Source of the DNA: Microcaldota archaeon
GTDB taxonomy: Archaea > Micrarchaeota > Micrarchaeia > Micrarchaeales > CABMGC01
DNA: 61,019 nucleotides
Direction: 5' to 3'
NCBI GenBank assembly: GCA_021801225.1
Contig: JAJYYF010000007.1
Span: 1 to 61,019, forward strand
Shown piece after piece: positions 17,930 through 26,123 of the stretch (its first letter is position 1; each line of letters starts with the position of its first letter). The notes under the pieces were generated by a model that made no database searches, had not been told where the DNA came from, and saw only the letters and a list, made by a program, of their open reading frames with translations. Made by a program: the position numbers and the translations under genes.

Positions 17930-18076
17930 TCACTTTTTAAGTTCAGTATAATGACACTTACCACATGCATATCTATTTGCATGAGACGCCATCCTTACTC
18001 CACATTTAGGACAAAACTTTTCTGCAGCTTTGTAAGGTGTCGTTTTCTTTGCTTTTGTTTCTTTTTTTTCTGCCAT
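17930..18076 (-). CDS. rps27ae: 30S ribosomal protein S27ae
   Basis: A 48-residue zinc-ribbon ribosomal protein missed by the ORF track. A basic N-terminus ([20 protein letters not shown]) leads into [20 protein letters not shown], the four-cysteine S27ae signature, and ends HYTELKK. It binds the small subunit head. It lies 60 bp downstream of rps24e, the usual archaeal neighbour, and follows the TGATTAAATG ribosome-binding context. Full length for an archaeal S27ae without a ubiquitin fusion. Confidence 0.95.
   Translation of the reverse strand: MAEKKETKAKKTTPYKAAEKFCPKCGVRMASHANRYACGKCHYTELKK
17931..17934 (-). promoter_or_regulatory. ribosome-binding site deciding an ATA start
   Basis: Minus strand AGTG-ATTAA-ATA. 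The GTG core, partly inside the rps27ae stop region, sits five bases before the ATA at 17925. This is identical in spacing, and in the ATTAA spacer, to GTG-ATTAA-ATG of lemA. Confidence 0.5.
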
Positions 18077-18135
18077 TTAATCAAATCTCATTGAATATTA
18101 ATTTATAATTATTATTGCTTTTCTTCTTTAGCTCC

Positions 18136-18528
18136 TTATTTCTTTTCCTCCTTAGGAGCTTCCTTTTTCTCTTCTTTCTTTTCTTGCTTTGGTTTTTCTG
18201 CCTTAGCCTCTTCTTTCTTTTCCTCTTTTGGCTTTTCTTCTTTTGGTTTTTGTGTTTCTTCTCCCTTAACTGACTTTTCGTACATCATCATTTCTTCTTT
18301 TTTATTGTAAGAATTAACAGATATGTTACATTCCTGAACTCCGTATTGTTGGTCTATTCTGGTTATAACAGTAAGAGATGGATTTAAGTTTTGTAATTTA
18401 CATATCTCTTCTTTTATCTTTCCTTTGCTAGGTGTCTCTCCTTTATAGTAAGCTGTGAAGGTCAACTCATGTCTTTTCAAAAGCTTATTCTCTTTCTTAT
18501 TATCTAATTTTAATTCTAAATTTTCCAT
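18136..18528 (-). CDS. rps24e: 30S ribosomal protein S24e with charged tail
   Basis: A 130-residue protein whose first 90 residues are S24e (NKLLKRHELTFTAYYKGETP, followed by a KGKIKEEI segment). The remaining 40 are almost purely Lys/Glu/Pro/Ala repeats (KPKEEK, KEEAKAEKPKQEKKEE). The tail is longer than in most archaeal S24e. After the TAA stop the frame continues with seven codons of the same composition (GAKEEKQ) before the next stop, suggesting that the repeat was once longer. The gene directly abuts aIF5A (TAG then ATG) and precedes rps27ae. Confidence 0.93.
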   Translation of the reverse strand: MENLELKLDNKKENKLLKRHELTFTAYYKGETPSKGKIKEEICKLQNLNPSLTVITRIDQQYGVQECNISVNSYNKKEEMMMYEKSVKGEETQKPKEEKPKEEKKEEAKAEKPKQEKKEEKKEAPKEEKK

Positions 18529-18933
18529 CTAAACACTTCCTGTTACTCTAGATATAGCCCGTTTTTCTCCATAAATCATTATTTCTATCTCTGCACCTGG
18601 CTTTACTGTGTTTTGTAAATCCTCAGGTATAGGTATTTCAAATGTTTCATAAGACTCTAAATCCATTATTTGAGCACTATTTCCTGAAATAGAAACGACT
18701 TGTGCTTTTTTCTTACTTATTAATGGTATTTCTATATCCCCGCTGCTAGGTTTTAGTAATGTCCTTTTATTTCCATCAAAAACTCCTATTCCAGTGATAC
18801 GCATTTTAGCTGCTCCATGTTTTCCTGGTGCGGATGTTTCTACATCTACCACTCTACATGGGATTCCATCTATAAGAATAAATCTTCCAGTCTTAACTTC
18901 TTTCATTGATGCATATGATATTTCTTCAGACAT
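18529..18933 (-). CDS. eif5A: translation initiation factor aIF5A
   Basis: A 134-residue aIF5A that stimulates peptide bond formation at difficult sequences. The hypusination loop SAPGKHGAAK places the modified lysine at K38. The N-terminal SH3-like domain (to about residue 70) and the C-terminal OB domain (75-134) are both complete. It is the first gene of an aIF5A-S24e-S27ae operon. Start: GTG-GTTAA-ATG. A TTTAAATATTTTTGTATATAA region about 35-60 bases upstream probably holds the promoter. Confidence 0.97.
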   Translation of the reverse strand: MSEEISYASMKEVKTGRFILIDGIPCRVVDVETSAPGKHGAAKMRITGIGVFDGNKRTLLKPSSGDIEIPLISKKKAQVVSISGNSAQIMDLESYETFEIPIPEDLQNTVKPGAEIEIMIYGEKRAISRVTGSV

Positions 18934-19033
18934 TTAACCACAGTACTTTCTAATTTCAAAATATGAATTAGTATAGTAAATATTATATACAAAAATATTT
19001 AAACCCTTTTAGTTTTTGTTTTTTATTGAATAT

Positions 19034-20956
19034 TTACTCTTTACTTTCTGCGCTCCAGTCTATTTTATCATTATATGAATTATTTGATTCATAAGAATCA
19101 ACTGATTTTTTCGATAATGAAATAGGTGATTCATTTGAGAACTCACTTTCTTTCATTTTTGGCTTATTTCCATTTGAAGTTGAAGGATGATCGTCACCAT
19201 TATTACCATTAGAAGACCCAGTATCGCCGTTATTTCCTTTGTAATAAGAACTTCCTGAATCATTCTCTTTTGAGCTATACATGTAATCATAGTCATCTGA
19301 TCTTCTTCTGTATAATAAGTAAGCTACTATTATGATTACTACAATTCCTACAATATATAATGGAGGTATTGGCAACTTTATTCCAGATATTGAAAAGCCT
19401 TGATTATTTTGCTGTGGAGAATTTATTTTTAAAGTAACATTGCTAGAACATTGTTGAGGGTATGATGTTACATCACAAGCTACTAGATTGTAAGTTCCAT
19501 CTTGCATTAATGAAGTACTATATGTTATATTTCCAATTCCCGTAGCTATTAAATCATTGTTTGCAAATAAAGCGACTTTGTCCAAACCGAAATTTGTTGA
19601 AGCATATATTGTATTTTTTGTACCATAACTTACATTATAATAATTATTATTTACATTGTCTACATTTAATTGAACTTCTGGAACTCCTGTGTACGTAGTT
19701 GTGTTTATCTGTGGTCTTGCGCTAGGTTGAATTACCTTAATTGCAGAACCACATATCAATAGTTGAGATGTCAATTGAGTGTAACCAGATATATTAACTA
19801 ACTTAATTGAGTAAGCTGAGTCATTTATTTGACCTATATTTACACTTTGTCCTACACCTAAAAAGTAAGAAATGTTATTAACAGATACACTAGCTCCATC
19901 TTTGGTGAGTAATGTTTCTGCTACCTTGAAATCATGTGAATAGACATTAGTTGTATTATAAGTTCCCTGTGATAAAGTAATAGTATTACATATGGGATTT
20001 GTTAACGTAGTAGAAGGTTCTTGTTGTGGTATCTGAGTTGTTGGAGATCCTACATTTATGTAAACTAAGTTTGATTTGACTGGTTTACTATTTGAAACTG
20101 CAGAGTCATAAACCATAACATAATACTGAAAATGTCCTGCAGTAAATAAATTAAGGGTTAATGTGTTTGAGTTTGAATTACTTATTAAAGCTTGTTGATC
20201 GTTAGTGTTATTATACCACATATAAGTATAAGTTCCAGAACCTCCTTTTGCAGTTGCATATAATGTTTGTTGTGATCTTATCGCATCATTTGTTACATAC
20301 GGAGATGCTTTTACTGTAAGTGGTGAGCCAACAACCGTTACCTTAGATATTGCAGAAGTTACTCTGCCTAATGAATCAATAACTGTAACTTGTACGCTAC
20401 CATCTTGTGTTGCACTAAATGTACATGTATATGTATCACAAGGCAATGTTATTTGAGCTCCTGAAAGTGGAATAAAGTTCCAGTTATAAGTATATGGAGC
20501 TGATCCACTTGATACTGAAACTTTCATAGTAATATTTTGTCCAAAATCTGCTGCTTGATTATTTGGGCTGACATATGCAGTAAAGAAGTTTGGATTTTGA
20601 ACATATATGTAATTTGTGACGTTTGCTATATTGTTATATTGATCAATAACAGTTAATGTAACGTTACTATAACCAATTGTTGATGAGTTTCCATTAAAAG
20701 TAAGTATTCTTGAATCTCTTCCAACAGGTTGTCCATTTACTGACCATTCATATAAATAAGGAGGATAACCACCAGATACTGAAGCAGTTACTGTTTCATT
20801 ATTACCTATTGAAAGTACAGATTGTTGAAAGTTTAATGTTGCAGATATACTTTGAAAAAGTTTAAACGATGCAGCACCTACTGTAGAAAATAAAAACATT
20901 GAAAATAATACTAATAAAAATATATTCTTCGTTTTGTCACCAGCAATGAATACCAT
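19034..20956 (-). CDS. large surface protein with PKD/Ig-like repeats
   Basis: About 640 residues: signal peptide (NIFLLVLFSMFLFSTVGAA), then at least three tandem PKD/Ig-like modules. These share a GGxPPYxYxW-type motif (GGYPPYLYEWSVNG, GSAPYTYNWNF, GGSGTYTYMWYNN) and end in strands such as VTLTVIDQYNN and VQVTVIDSLGR. A second extracellular region, a membrane helix (LYIVGIVVIIIVAYLLY) and a Ser/Asn/Gly/Asp-rich cytosolic tail follow. Many N-X-S/T sequons are present. It is a plausible S-layer or adhesion component. The ATG at 20956 lies 27 bases from the TATA centre and is preferred over the track start at 21004; an ACG nine codons later with a GTG-N5 context is an alternative. Confidence 0.8.
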   Translation of the reverse strand: MVFIAGDKTKNIFLLVLFSMFLFSTVGAASFKLFQSISATLNFQQSVLSIGNNETVTASVSGGYPPYLYEWSVNGQPVGRDSRILTFNGNSSTIGYSNVTLTVIDQYNNIANVTNYIYVQNPNFFTAYVSPNNQAADFGQNITMKVSVSSGSAPYTYNWNFIPLSGAQITLPCDTYTCTFSATQDGSVQVTVIDSLGRVTSAISKVTVVGSPLTVKASPYVTNDAIRSQQTLYATAKGGSGTYTYMWYNNTNDQQALISNSNSNTLTLNLFTAGHFQYYVMVYDSAVSNSKPVKSNLVYINVGSPTTQIPQQEPSTTLTNPICNTITLSQGTYNTTNVYSHDFKVAETLLTKDGASVSVNNISYFLGVGQSVNIGQINDSAYSIKLVNISGYTQLTSQLLICGSAIKVIQPSARPQINTTTYTGVPEVQLNVDNVNNNYYNVSYGTKNTIYASTNFGLDKVALFANNDLIATGIGNITYSTSLMQDGTYNLVACDVTSYPQQCSSNVTLKINSPQQNNQGFSISGIKLPIPPLYIVGIVVIIIVAYLLYRRRSDDYDYMYSSKENDSGSSYYKGNNGDTGSSNGNNGDDHPSTSNGNKPKMKESEFSNESPISLSKKSVDSYESNNSYNDKIDWSAESKE

Positions 20957-20978
20957 AGTATATATTTTGTGTTTTTTG

Positions 20979-20989
20979 ATATATAAAGC
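20979..20989 (-). promoter_or_regulatory. promoter of the PKD/Ig-like surface protein
   Basis: Minus strand GCTTTATATATC. Its TATA centre is about 27 bases before the ATG at 20956, predicting a leaderless mRNA. The box is the same as that of the sequon-rich surface protein gene at 11582. Confidence 0.6.
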
Positions 20990-21084
20990 TTTGCTATATC
21001 TCAATTACTGTATACTTAATTAATAAAAACATTGAATAAAACCAGTAAAACTATAAAAATTTAAAAATAAAAAACAACTTTAAA

Positions 21085-21579
21085 TCACTTTAGAGCTTTT
21101 ACAAGGTTGAGTAATTTATCTAACTGCTGATTCCACCCCATAGTCATACCTTGTATTGCAGATGGTGCTTTTGGACCTTCCATTTTAGTTACAATTAAAT
21201 CTACAGATAACTTTGTCTTATTGTCGATTTTTTCAAATGTAACAGTAACTTCCTGTTCTATGAAGGTATTACTGCTTCTATCTACATCATCAAGAGCCCC
21301 GCTTGTATAGACTAATTTACTATTTGGAATTACCTCTTTGAATGTGCCATTCATTGGCCATTTTATTCCTTCTGCAGGACCAAGCTCCTTTCCTGCCAAC
21401 ATAACTATATATATTTTACCACCTGGTCTTGCATCCCATTCACAAGTAGGATTTGTTACCCCAGTAGGACCCCACCATTTTTGAATCAGATTTTTATCTG
21501 TCCATGCCTTCCAAACTAATTCCACAGGTGCATCTAACATTCTCGTTAAATGCAGTTCTTTTATAAGTTCGTTTTCCAT
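21085..21579 (-). CDS. SRPBCC (AHSA1-type) domain protein
   Basis: A 164-residue START-like/AHSA1 protein with the usual landmarks LTRMLDAPVELVWKAWTD near the N-terminus, KWWGPTG, and a C-terminal GWNQQLDKLLNLVKAL helix. The fold has a hydrophobic cavity for small ligands, but the ligand is unknown. Its gene lies 4 bp after an ArsR-type regulator gene. The ArsR-SRPBCC pair is a common two-gene cassette in bacteria and some archaea, and may have been acquired horizontally. Start: GTG-ATATA-ATG. Confidence 0.9.
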   Translation of the reverse strand: MENELIKELHLTRMLDAPVELVWKAWTDKNLIQKWWGPTGVTNPTCEWDARPGGKIYIVMLAGKELGPAEGIKWPMNGTFKEVIPNSKLVYTSGALDDVDRSSNTFIEQEVTVTFEKIDNKTKLSVDLIVTKMEGPKAPSAIQGMTMGWNQQLDKLLNLVKALK

Positions 21580-21583
21580 TATA

Positions 21584-21895
21584 TCACTTAGTATTTTCTT
21601 TTTGTAATAATTTTTCTAAATTATCTAAACGTGAGTTCCATTGAGTTTCAATTTTTTTAGCCCATTCTTCTACTTCGACAACTTTTGAGGTATTTATAAA
21701 ATAAATGTGCTTTTGTGCTTTCTTTTTCATCAAAACAACTTTAGCTTCTAATAATACATTTAGATGTTGAGAAATTGCTTGTGCAGTAATATTAAATTTT
21801 TTTGATATTTCTCCAGAAGTTAACTGACCGTTTATCGCCAGTAACTCCAAGATCTTTCTTCGCCTAGGTTCTGCAAGTACATAAAAAGTGTCCAT
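21584..21895 (-). CDS. ArsR-family winged-helix regulator
   Basis: A 103-residue winged-helix repressor. It has the classic ArsR opening FYVLAEPRRRKILELLA, a recognition helix within TAQAISQHLNVLLEAKVV and a wing ending KAQKHIYFINTS. No metal-binding Cys pair is visible, so it is probably a metal-independent regulator. It is expected to control itself and the SRPBCC gene 4 bp downstream. A TATA-like TTTATAATATAAC sits just before the ATG, suggesting leaderless transcription. Confidence 0.9.
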   Translation of the reverse strand: MDTFYVLAEPRRRKILELLAINGQLTSGEISKKFNITAQAISQHLNVLLEAKVVLMKKKAQKHIYFINTSKVVEVEEWAKKIETQWNSRLDNLEKLLQKENTK

Positions 21896-21941
21896 AGTTA
21901 TATTATAAACTAATTACTTTATAAAGCTTCTGCTTTAATAA

Positions 21942-23060
21942 TCATTTGAGTAACTCGGTTTTAATAATTAGGTCAGAACCAATAAAATTACCATACAACT
22001 TAGATGATTCTAAAAGCAAATTATTTTCTTCTTTTGAAAGTTTTTTAAACATTATATTAGTCAATGCAACTTTATTTCTATAACTTTGTTTCTTCCAAGT
22101 TCCCACAACTTTTCCATTTAAAACAATTATCGGTTTAAAAATTCCATTGCTATGTATTAGTGATAACTTGCCACTTTTAAGTAAAGACTGTGTATTTTTA
22201 TCTTCTAGAATTATCTTTCTATCTGAGTAGCTAATTAAATACTCATCAAAAGCAGGAAGTAAGTACACGGAAGGTTCTTGTTTTTTAACGTTACTGAATT
22301 TTTTATTTAAATAAAATACGGTATCTTCAATTTGAGTTGATGTAATTTCTTTTGATAACTCAATACCTAACTTTGCATCAGATGTTGTTAATCCAGACCA
22401 CCAAACAAAATCTTTTATTGTTGCAGGACCATGACTTGTAAAGTATGTAAGAGTTAATTTTTTAATTGCTTCTTCTCTAGACATAACATTATCTTTTTTA
22501 GGTATGCAATCTTCAAGAAGCATAAATGTTTGCTCATTTTCTTGATAACTTCCAAAGCATATTAAGCCATCCCAAGCTGCACGATACAGCATGTGATAGC
22601 CAAGATTATTTTTTGATGGAATGCCAGCTTTATCCATTATTGAATACATTTCTTTACGAGATAATTGTTTTTTTAATTTTAATGCATTTTTAAAAAGAGT
22701 TAATGTTTTTTCAACTGTAGAGTTAGATAAGCCAAGAGATTCATCACGTCTTATTGCTGTTTTATGCAAACGTGGACCGAATAAATTTAGCATATACTTT
22801 ATATCAGAGCTGCGGCCAAAATGAATAGTGCCCCTCATTAACCATGTGCGTATTATTTTATGATTAGATATAACAGTTTCAACATCTTTTTTTGTGGTGC
22901 CTTTTTTTGATCGTAGTGCAATAGCGTATAATGCAGATTGATAATCTTGTGCTTGAATAGCACCCATAGATGAAACTACATCTTCAGGAGAGTTGAAAAG
23001 ATTTGAAGAAATACCTTGTGTCTTTAATCTAATTTCAAGTATATTGTTAAGTTCCATCAA
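21942..23060 (-). CDS. AlkZ-like winged-helix DNA-binding protein (HTH_42 family)
   Basis: A 372-residue protein of the winged-helix DNA-binding (AlkZ/YcaQ-related) family. Features are the N-terminal MGAIQAQDYQSALYAIALR motif, TWLMRGTIHF, the central LYRAAWDGLICFG, and PATIKDFVWWSGLT. AlkZ/YcaQ relatives are HEAT-like DNA glycosylases acting on bulky or crosslinked alkyl lesions; QAQD resembles their Q-x-Q/D catalytic motif. Activity is inferred. Together with the AlkD-like and Ogg genes, this is the third candidate base-excision enzyme in the window. It lies near the ArsR-SRPBCC pair on the same strand. Confidence 0.82.
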   Translation of the reverse strand: MMELNNILEIRLKTQGISSNLFNSPEDVVSSMGAIQAQDYQSALYAIALRSKKGTTKKDVETVISNHKIIRTWLMRGTIHFGRSSDIKYMLNLFGPRLHKTAIRRDESLGLSNSTVEKTLTLFKNALKLKKQLSRKEMYSIMDKAGIPSKNNLGYHMLYRAAWDGLICFGSYQENEQTFMLLEDCIPKKDNVMSREEAIKKLTLTYFTSHGPATIKDFVWWSGLTTSDAKLGIELSKEITSTQIEDTVFYLNKKFSNVKKQEPSVYLLPAFDEYLISYSDRKIILEDKNTQSLLKSGKLSLIHSNGIFKPIIVLNGKVVGTWKKQSYRNKVALTNIMFKKLSKEENNLLLESSKLYGNFIGSDLIIKTELLK

Positions 23061-23137
23061 TAAATAATAAAAATTAAACTATAAAGAGTTATCCTTGTTT
23101 TTTATTTAAATGATTTATTTATTGAAAAATAAGTATT

Positions 23138-23212
23138 TGCTCCGACTGGGATTTGGACCCAGGTTTAAGCCGTGAGAGGGCTTCGTCCTTGACCGGGCTA
23201 GACGATCGGAGC
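23138..23212 (-). tRNA. tRNA-Glu (anticodon CUC)
   Basis: A 75-nt cloverleaf without intron: acceptor GCTCCGA/TCGGAGC, anticodon stem AAGCC/GGCTT around CTCTCAC (anticodon CTC), discriminator A. The T arm is CTGGG-TCCAAAT-CCCAG, so position 55, normally U (pseudouridine), is C. A palindromic TTATATATAA at 23241-23250 lies about 29-38 bases upstream and probably serves as its TATA box. GluRS and GatDE would use its isoacceptor family. Confidence 0.97.
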
Positions 23213-23263
23213 TAGAAAGTATTAAGTTATTTGTTGCTAATTATATATAAGTTTTGTGATTGC

Positions 23264-24487
23264 ATGCTAACGGATAAATACACTCCTAAAACAGTTAATG
23301 GCATAATAGGAAATAATGATGCAGTTTCAAAATTAATCCAGTTTGCAGGAAAAATCCATAATAAGGAAAGGCCAAGACCTATGCTTCTTTTTGGACCTTC
23401 AGGAACCGGTAAAACTGCTTCTGCTCATGCTGTAGCTTATGGAAATGGATTTGAGTTATTAGAGTTAAATGCAAGTGATTATAGAGATATTGAAACGCTT
23501 AAAAAAAGATTAAAACCAGCAAGTGAAAGTAGAGGTTTATTTAATAAAAATATACTTATTTTATTAGATGAAATTGATGAATTATCTAAAAAGTTGGACA
23601 GTGGAGCTGAACGAGTAGTTAGAGATTTAATAAAAAATTCTAAGCAGCCTATAATATTTACAGCTACTGATTTTTGGAATAAGGACATAAGCTACTTGAG
23701 AATGTCAGTAGATAAGGTAGAATTTAAAAAAGTAACTCCGGATGAAATAAAAAAACATTTATTGTATATTTTGAAGGAGGAAGGCATCAATATGAAAGGT
23801 ACTGTAGTAGAACAGATAGCACTTAGATCTAATGGAGATGTTAGAGGCGCAGTTAACGATCTAGAGATGATGGTAAATGCAGATGAAGCACTTATTGAGA
23901 GTATAGGCTTAAGGGATAGAAAAATAGAGATTTTTGCTGTTTTAGATAAGATATTTTTATCAAATAATTTTGATACTTCTAGGAATGCCATGGCAAGAAG
24001 CGATTTGGATATAGGTATGCTAATAAATTGGATTGATGAGAATATAACTAAAAGATACCCTAGTAAAAGGGATATAAACGAGGCATACAGTAACCTTGCG
24101 CTAGCTAGTAAATACTTTGAAAGGGCGTCTAGGACCAATCATTACGAGTACTTCAAATATGCTAGTGTTTTAGCTTCAGCGGGAATATCTATATCAAATA
24201 AAGGAAGAACAACTATGCTTAAACAGTATTCTTTTCCATCTAATATCAGATATATGAGCAGTACTAAAGACGAAAGAGTTACACTGAATAACATTGCCGA
24301 TAGATTATCTCCATTGTTGCATACTAATAGGAAAAAAATAATAAGTAGCTACTTACCCATACTTAAAATTGCAATAGAAAACTCAATTAAAAAATATGGA
24401 AAAGATGAAACATTAAGCAGAATAGCCTTCACGATGGGTCTTTTTGAAGAAGATGTAGAGACCATTTTAAATAAAAAACTTAAATAA
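23264..24487 (+). CDS. rfcL: replication factor C large subunit
   Basis: A 407-residue AAA+ clamp loader subunit that, with RfcS, loads PCNA. Walker A GPSGTGKT (44-51), Walker B LILLDEIDE and the sensor-like IIFTATD are present. The C-terminal collar helices end in a lysine-rich segment, but the usual long charged tail with a PIP motif is missing, making it shorter than typical archaeal RfcL. The start at 23264 (GTG-ATTGC-ATG) is preferred over the track's ATG at 23231, which lies before a TATATATA stretch. Convergent with pheT, overlapping by 8 bp at the 3' ends. Confidence 0.93.
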   Translation: MLTDKYTPKTVNGIIGNNDAVSKLIQFAGKIHNKERPRPMLLFGPSGTGKTASAHAVAYGNGFELLELNASDYRDIETLKKRLKPASESRGLFNKNILILLDEIDELSKKLDSGAERVVRDLIKNSKQPIIFTATDFWNKDISYLRMSVDKVEFKKVTPDEIKKHLLYILKEEGINMKGTVVEQIALRSNGDVRGAVNDLEMMVNADEALIESIGLRDRKIEIFAVLDKIFLSNNFDTSRNAMARSDLDIGMLINWIDENITKRYPSKRDINEAYSNLALASKYFERASRTNHYEYFKYASVLASAGISISNKGRTTMLKQYSFPSNIRYMSSTKDERVTLNNIADRLSPLLHTNRKKIISSYLPILKIAIENSIKKYGKDETLSRIAFTMGLFEEDVETILNKKLK

Positions 24488-26123
24488 AGCTTAATGAAAG
24501 TTCAAAGGCAGTAGTTGGTTCTTCTATTCCAAAATTTCTTAGAACAACAGGATGTACTTCCCCGAATACACCAAGTTCTTTTCCATTAATTAAGATTGAT
24601 GCGCACCTGCCTTCTATAAAACTATTGTGCTTACATTCTGCAATGCTAAAAGAAATTCTAAGCGTAAGCAATACACTATAAATAATACTTTTCATATCAT
24701 TGAAGTTTTGCTTGTTATTAGTTGATACACAAGCAATATGATAATCTTCTACTGGTTTATTTTTATCAATAGAAAAAATTAAATCCAGTTCAAAGATCTT
24801 TTGTGGTAATTTTTCATGCTTACTTAATGACAAAACATGTAGAAGGGATGGAAGAATATGAGTACGCGCCATAGTTATAGAAGAAGATTTTGAGTCCTTT
24901 AAGAGTATATAATCTTTTTTATTTGGAATATCTAACCTCATTTTTGTGAAATTTTTATCTTCGTTGGTAAGATAAGTTGATATCAATTCAGTGAATCCAA
25001 CTCCTATAAAAGCATCTGAAATTCTATTAAAGAGTATAGTGTTATCTAAAAGTTTTCCCTTGGTAATTGATGGTACAGGAGTTGCAACTATATATTCATA
25101 GCCATAGCCTATTGCAATATCTTCAATAACATCTTGTTCATTTAAGATATCGATTCTATATGCGGGTATTGAGAATCTAATTTTTTGATTTAGTACTGCA
25201 GCTTCGTATCCCATTTTATTTGCAAGAGAAATAATAATACTTGAATCTAATTTAATTCCAATTTCAGCTCCTATTTGAGATACAGGGATTGTTACATAAT
25301 TTTCAGGAAAACTTAATGAAGTATAATTTTTATTATTCCCTGAAATATTTATTTGGTATATTTTTGCACCTAATTCATGAAAATTTATTGCAAGCATTTC
25401 GTTTATTTTTTTAACTAAATCTTCAGAAGTTCCAGTAACTTCTACAAAAAGATTAGTTGTTTTTTTAGTTACAGCAGTACGTTTTGAGTTTATTATTGGT
25501 ATTAAGGCCAATACGCCTTTTGTATCTTCTAAAACTGGAAACATGTTTGTTTTTGGCAATGCTGTTGAATACATTTTACCTTTTTCGGTGTTTTTTAATA
25601 CATCGCTAAAAAGTTCAGGTTCATTTCCTTTAAGATGAATAAATTTTTTGTCATTTGAAAGCTTAAACTCTATTGTTTTATCTATCGTATCATAATCATG
25701 TATACCTATTGATAATTTTTTCCTCATTCTCCCCAATGTATCAGATAATTTTTCTGAAAAATTAAATATATCAGCTAATGAGTTATCATCAAGTTTTATG
25801 TCTTTTGCGACAAAGCCATAGATAAATAATTTATTTTTTATGTTAGGATTTATAATTAAGTTCAACTGTGTCTCTTTTGTATCTTTTATTATATTATAGT
25901 GAAAGTTTTTATTCTGATGTAAAAAATTTCTGAGGTAACGTGCTAACCCAACTACTGAAAATAAATCGGGTCTGTTAGGTGTTATTTCTAAAGTCAAGGA
26001 ATTTTCTTCTTCATGTTCTACCTCGATACCTAATTTATAAAGAATTTCATTCAGTTTCTGCTTCTCTAATTTTGAACCGACCAGTTTCAGCAAATAATCA
26101 ATATTAAATGTAACATTTGGCAT
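24480..26123 (-). CDS. pheT: phenylalanyl-tRNA synthetase beta subunit
   Basis: A 547-residue archaeal-type PheRS beta chain. It lacks the N-terminal EMAP/B1 extension of bacterial PheT and carries the B3/4 editing region (TLEITPNRPDLFSVVGLARY), the B5 DNA-binding-like domain (IPVSQIGAEIGIKLDSS, RFSIPAYRIDIL) and the catalytic-like C-terminal core ending ELGVFGEVHPVVLRNFGIE. It overlaps pheS by one base as TAATG, ensuring coupled synthesis of the two chains. Confidence 0.96.
   Translation of the reverse strand: MPNVTFNIDYLLKLVGSKLEKQKLNEILYKLGIEVEHEEENSLTLEITPNRPDLFSVVGLARYLRNFLHQNKNFHYNIIKDTKETQLNLIINPNIKNKLFIYGFVAKDIKLDDNSLADIFNFSEKLSDTLGRMRKKLSIGIHDYDTIDKTIEFKLSNDKKFIHLKGNEPELFSDVLKNTEKGKMYSTALPKTNMFPVLEDTKGVLALIPIINSKRTAVTKKTTNLFVEVTGTSEDLVKKINEMLAINFHELGAKIYQINISGNNKNYTSLSFPENYVTIPVSQIGAEIGIKLDSSIIISLANKMGYEAAVLNQKIRFSIPAYRIDILNEQDVIEDIAIGYGYEYIVATPVPSITKGKLLDNTILFNRISDAFIGVGFTELISTYLTNEDKNFTKMRLDIPNKKDYILLKDSKSSSITMARTHILPSLLHVLSLSKHEKLPQKIFELDLIFSIDKNKPVEDYHIACVSTNNKQNFNDMKSIIYSVLLTLRISFSIAECKHNSFIEGRCASILINGKELGVFGEVHPVVLRNFGIEEPTTAFELSLSFI

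Noticed and set aside
20929-20945. ACG start (GTG-ACAAA-ACG) for the PKD/Ig-like surface protein
   Set aside because: It gives a neat signal peptide, but the TATA distance places the transcript start on the ATG at 20956, so a leaderless ATG explains the data without a rare codon. Kept only as an alternative.
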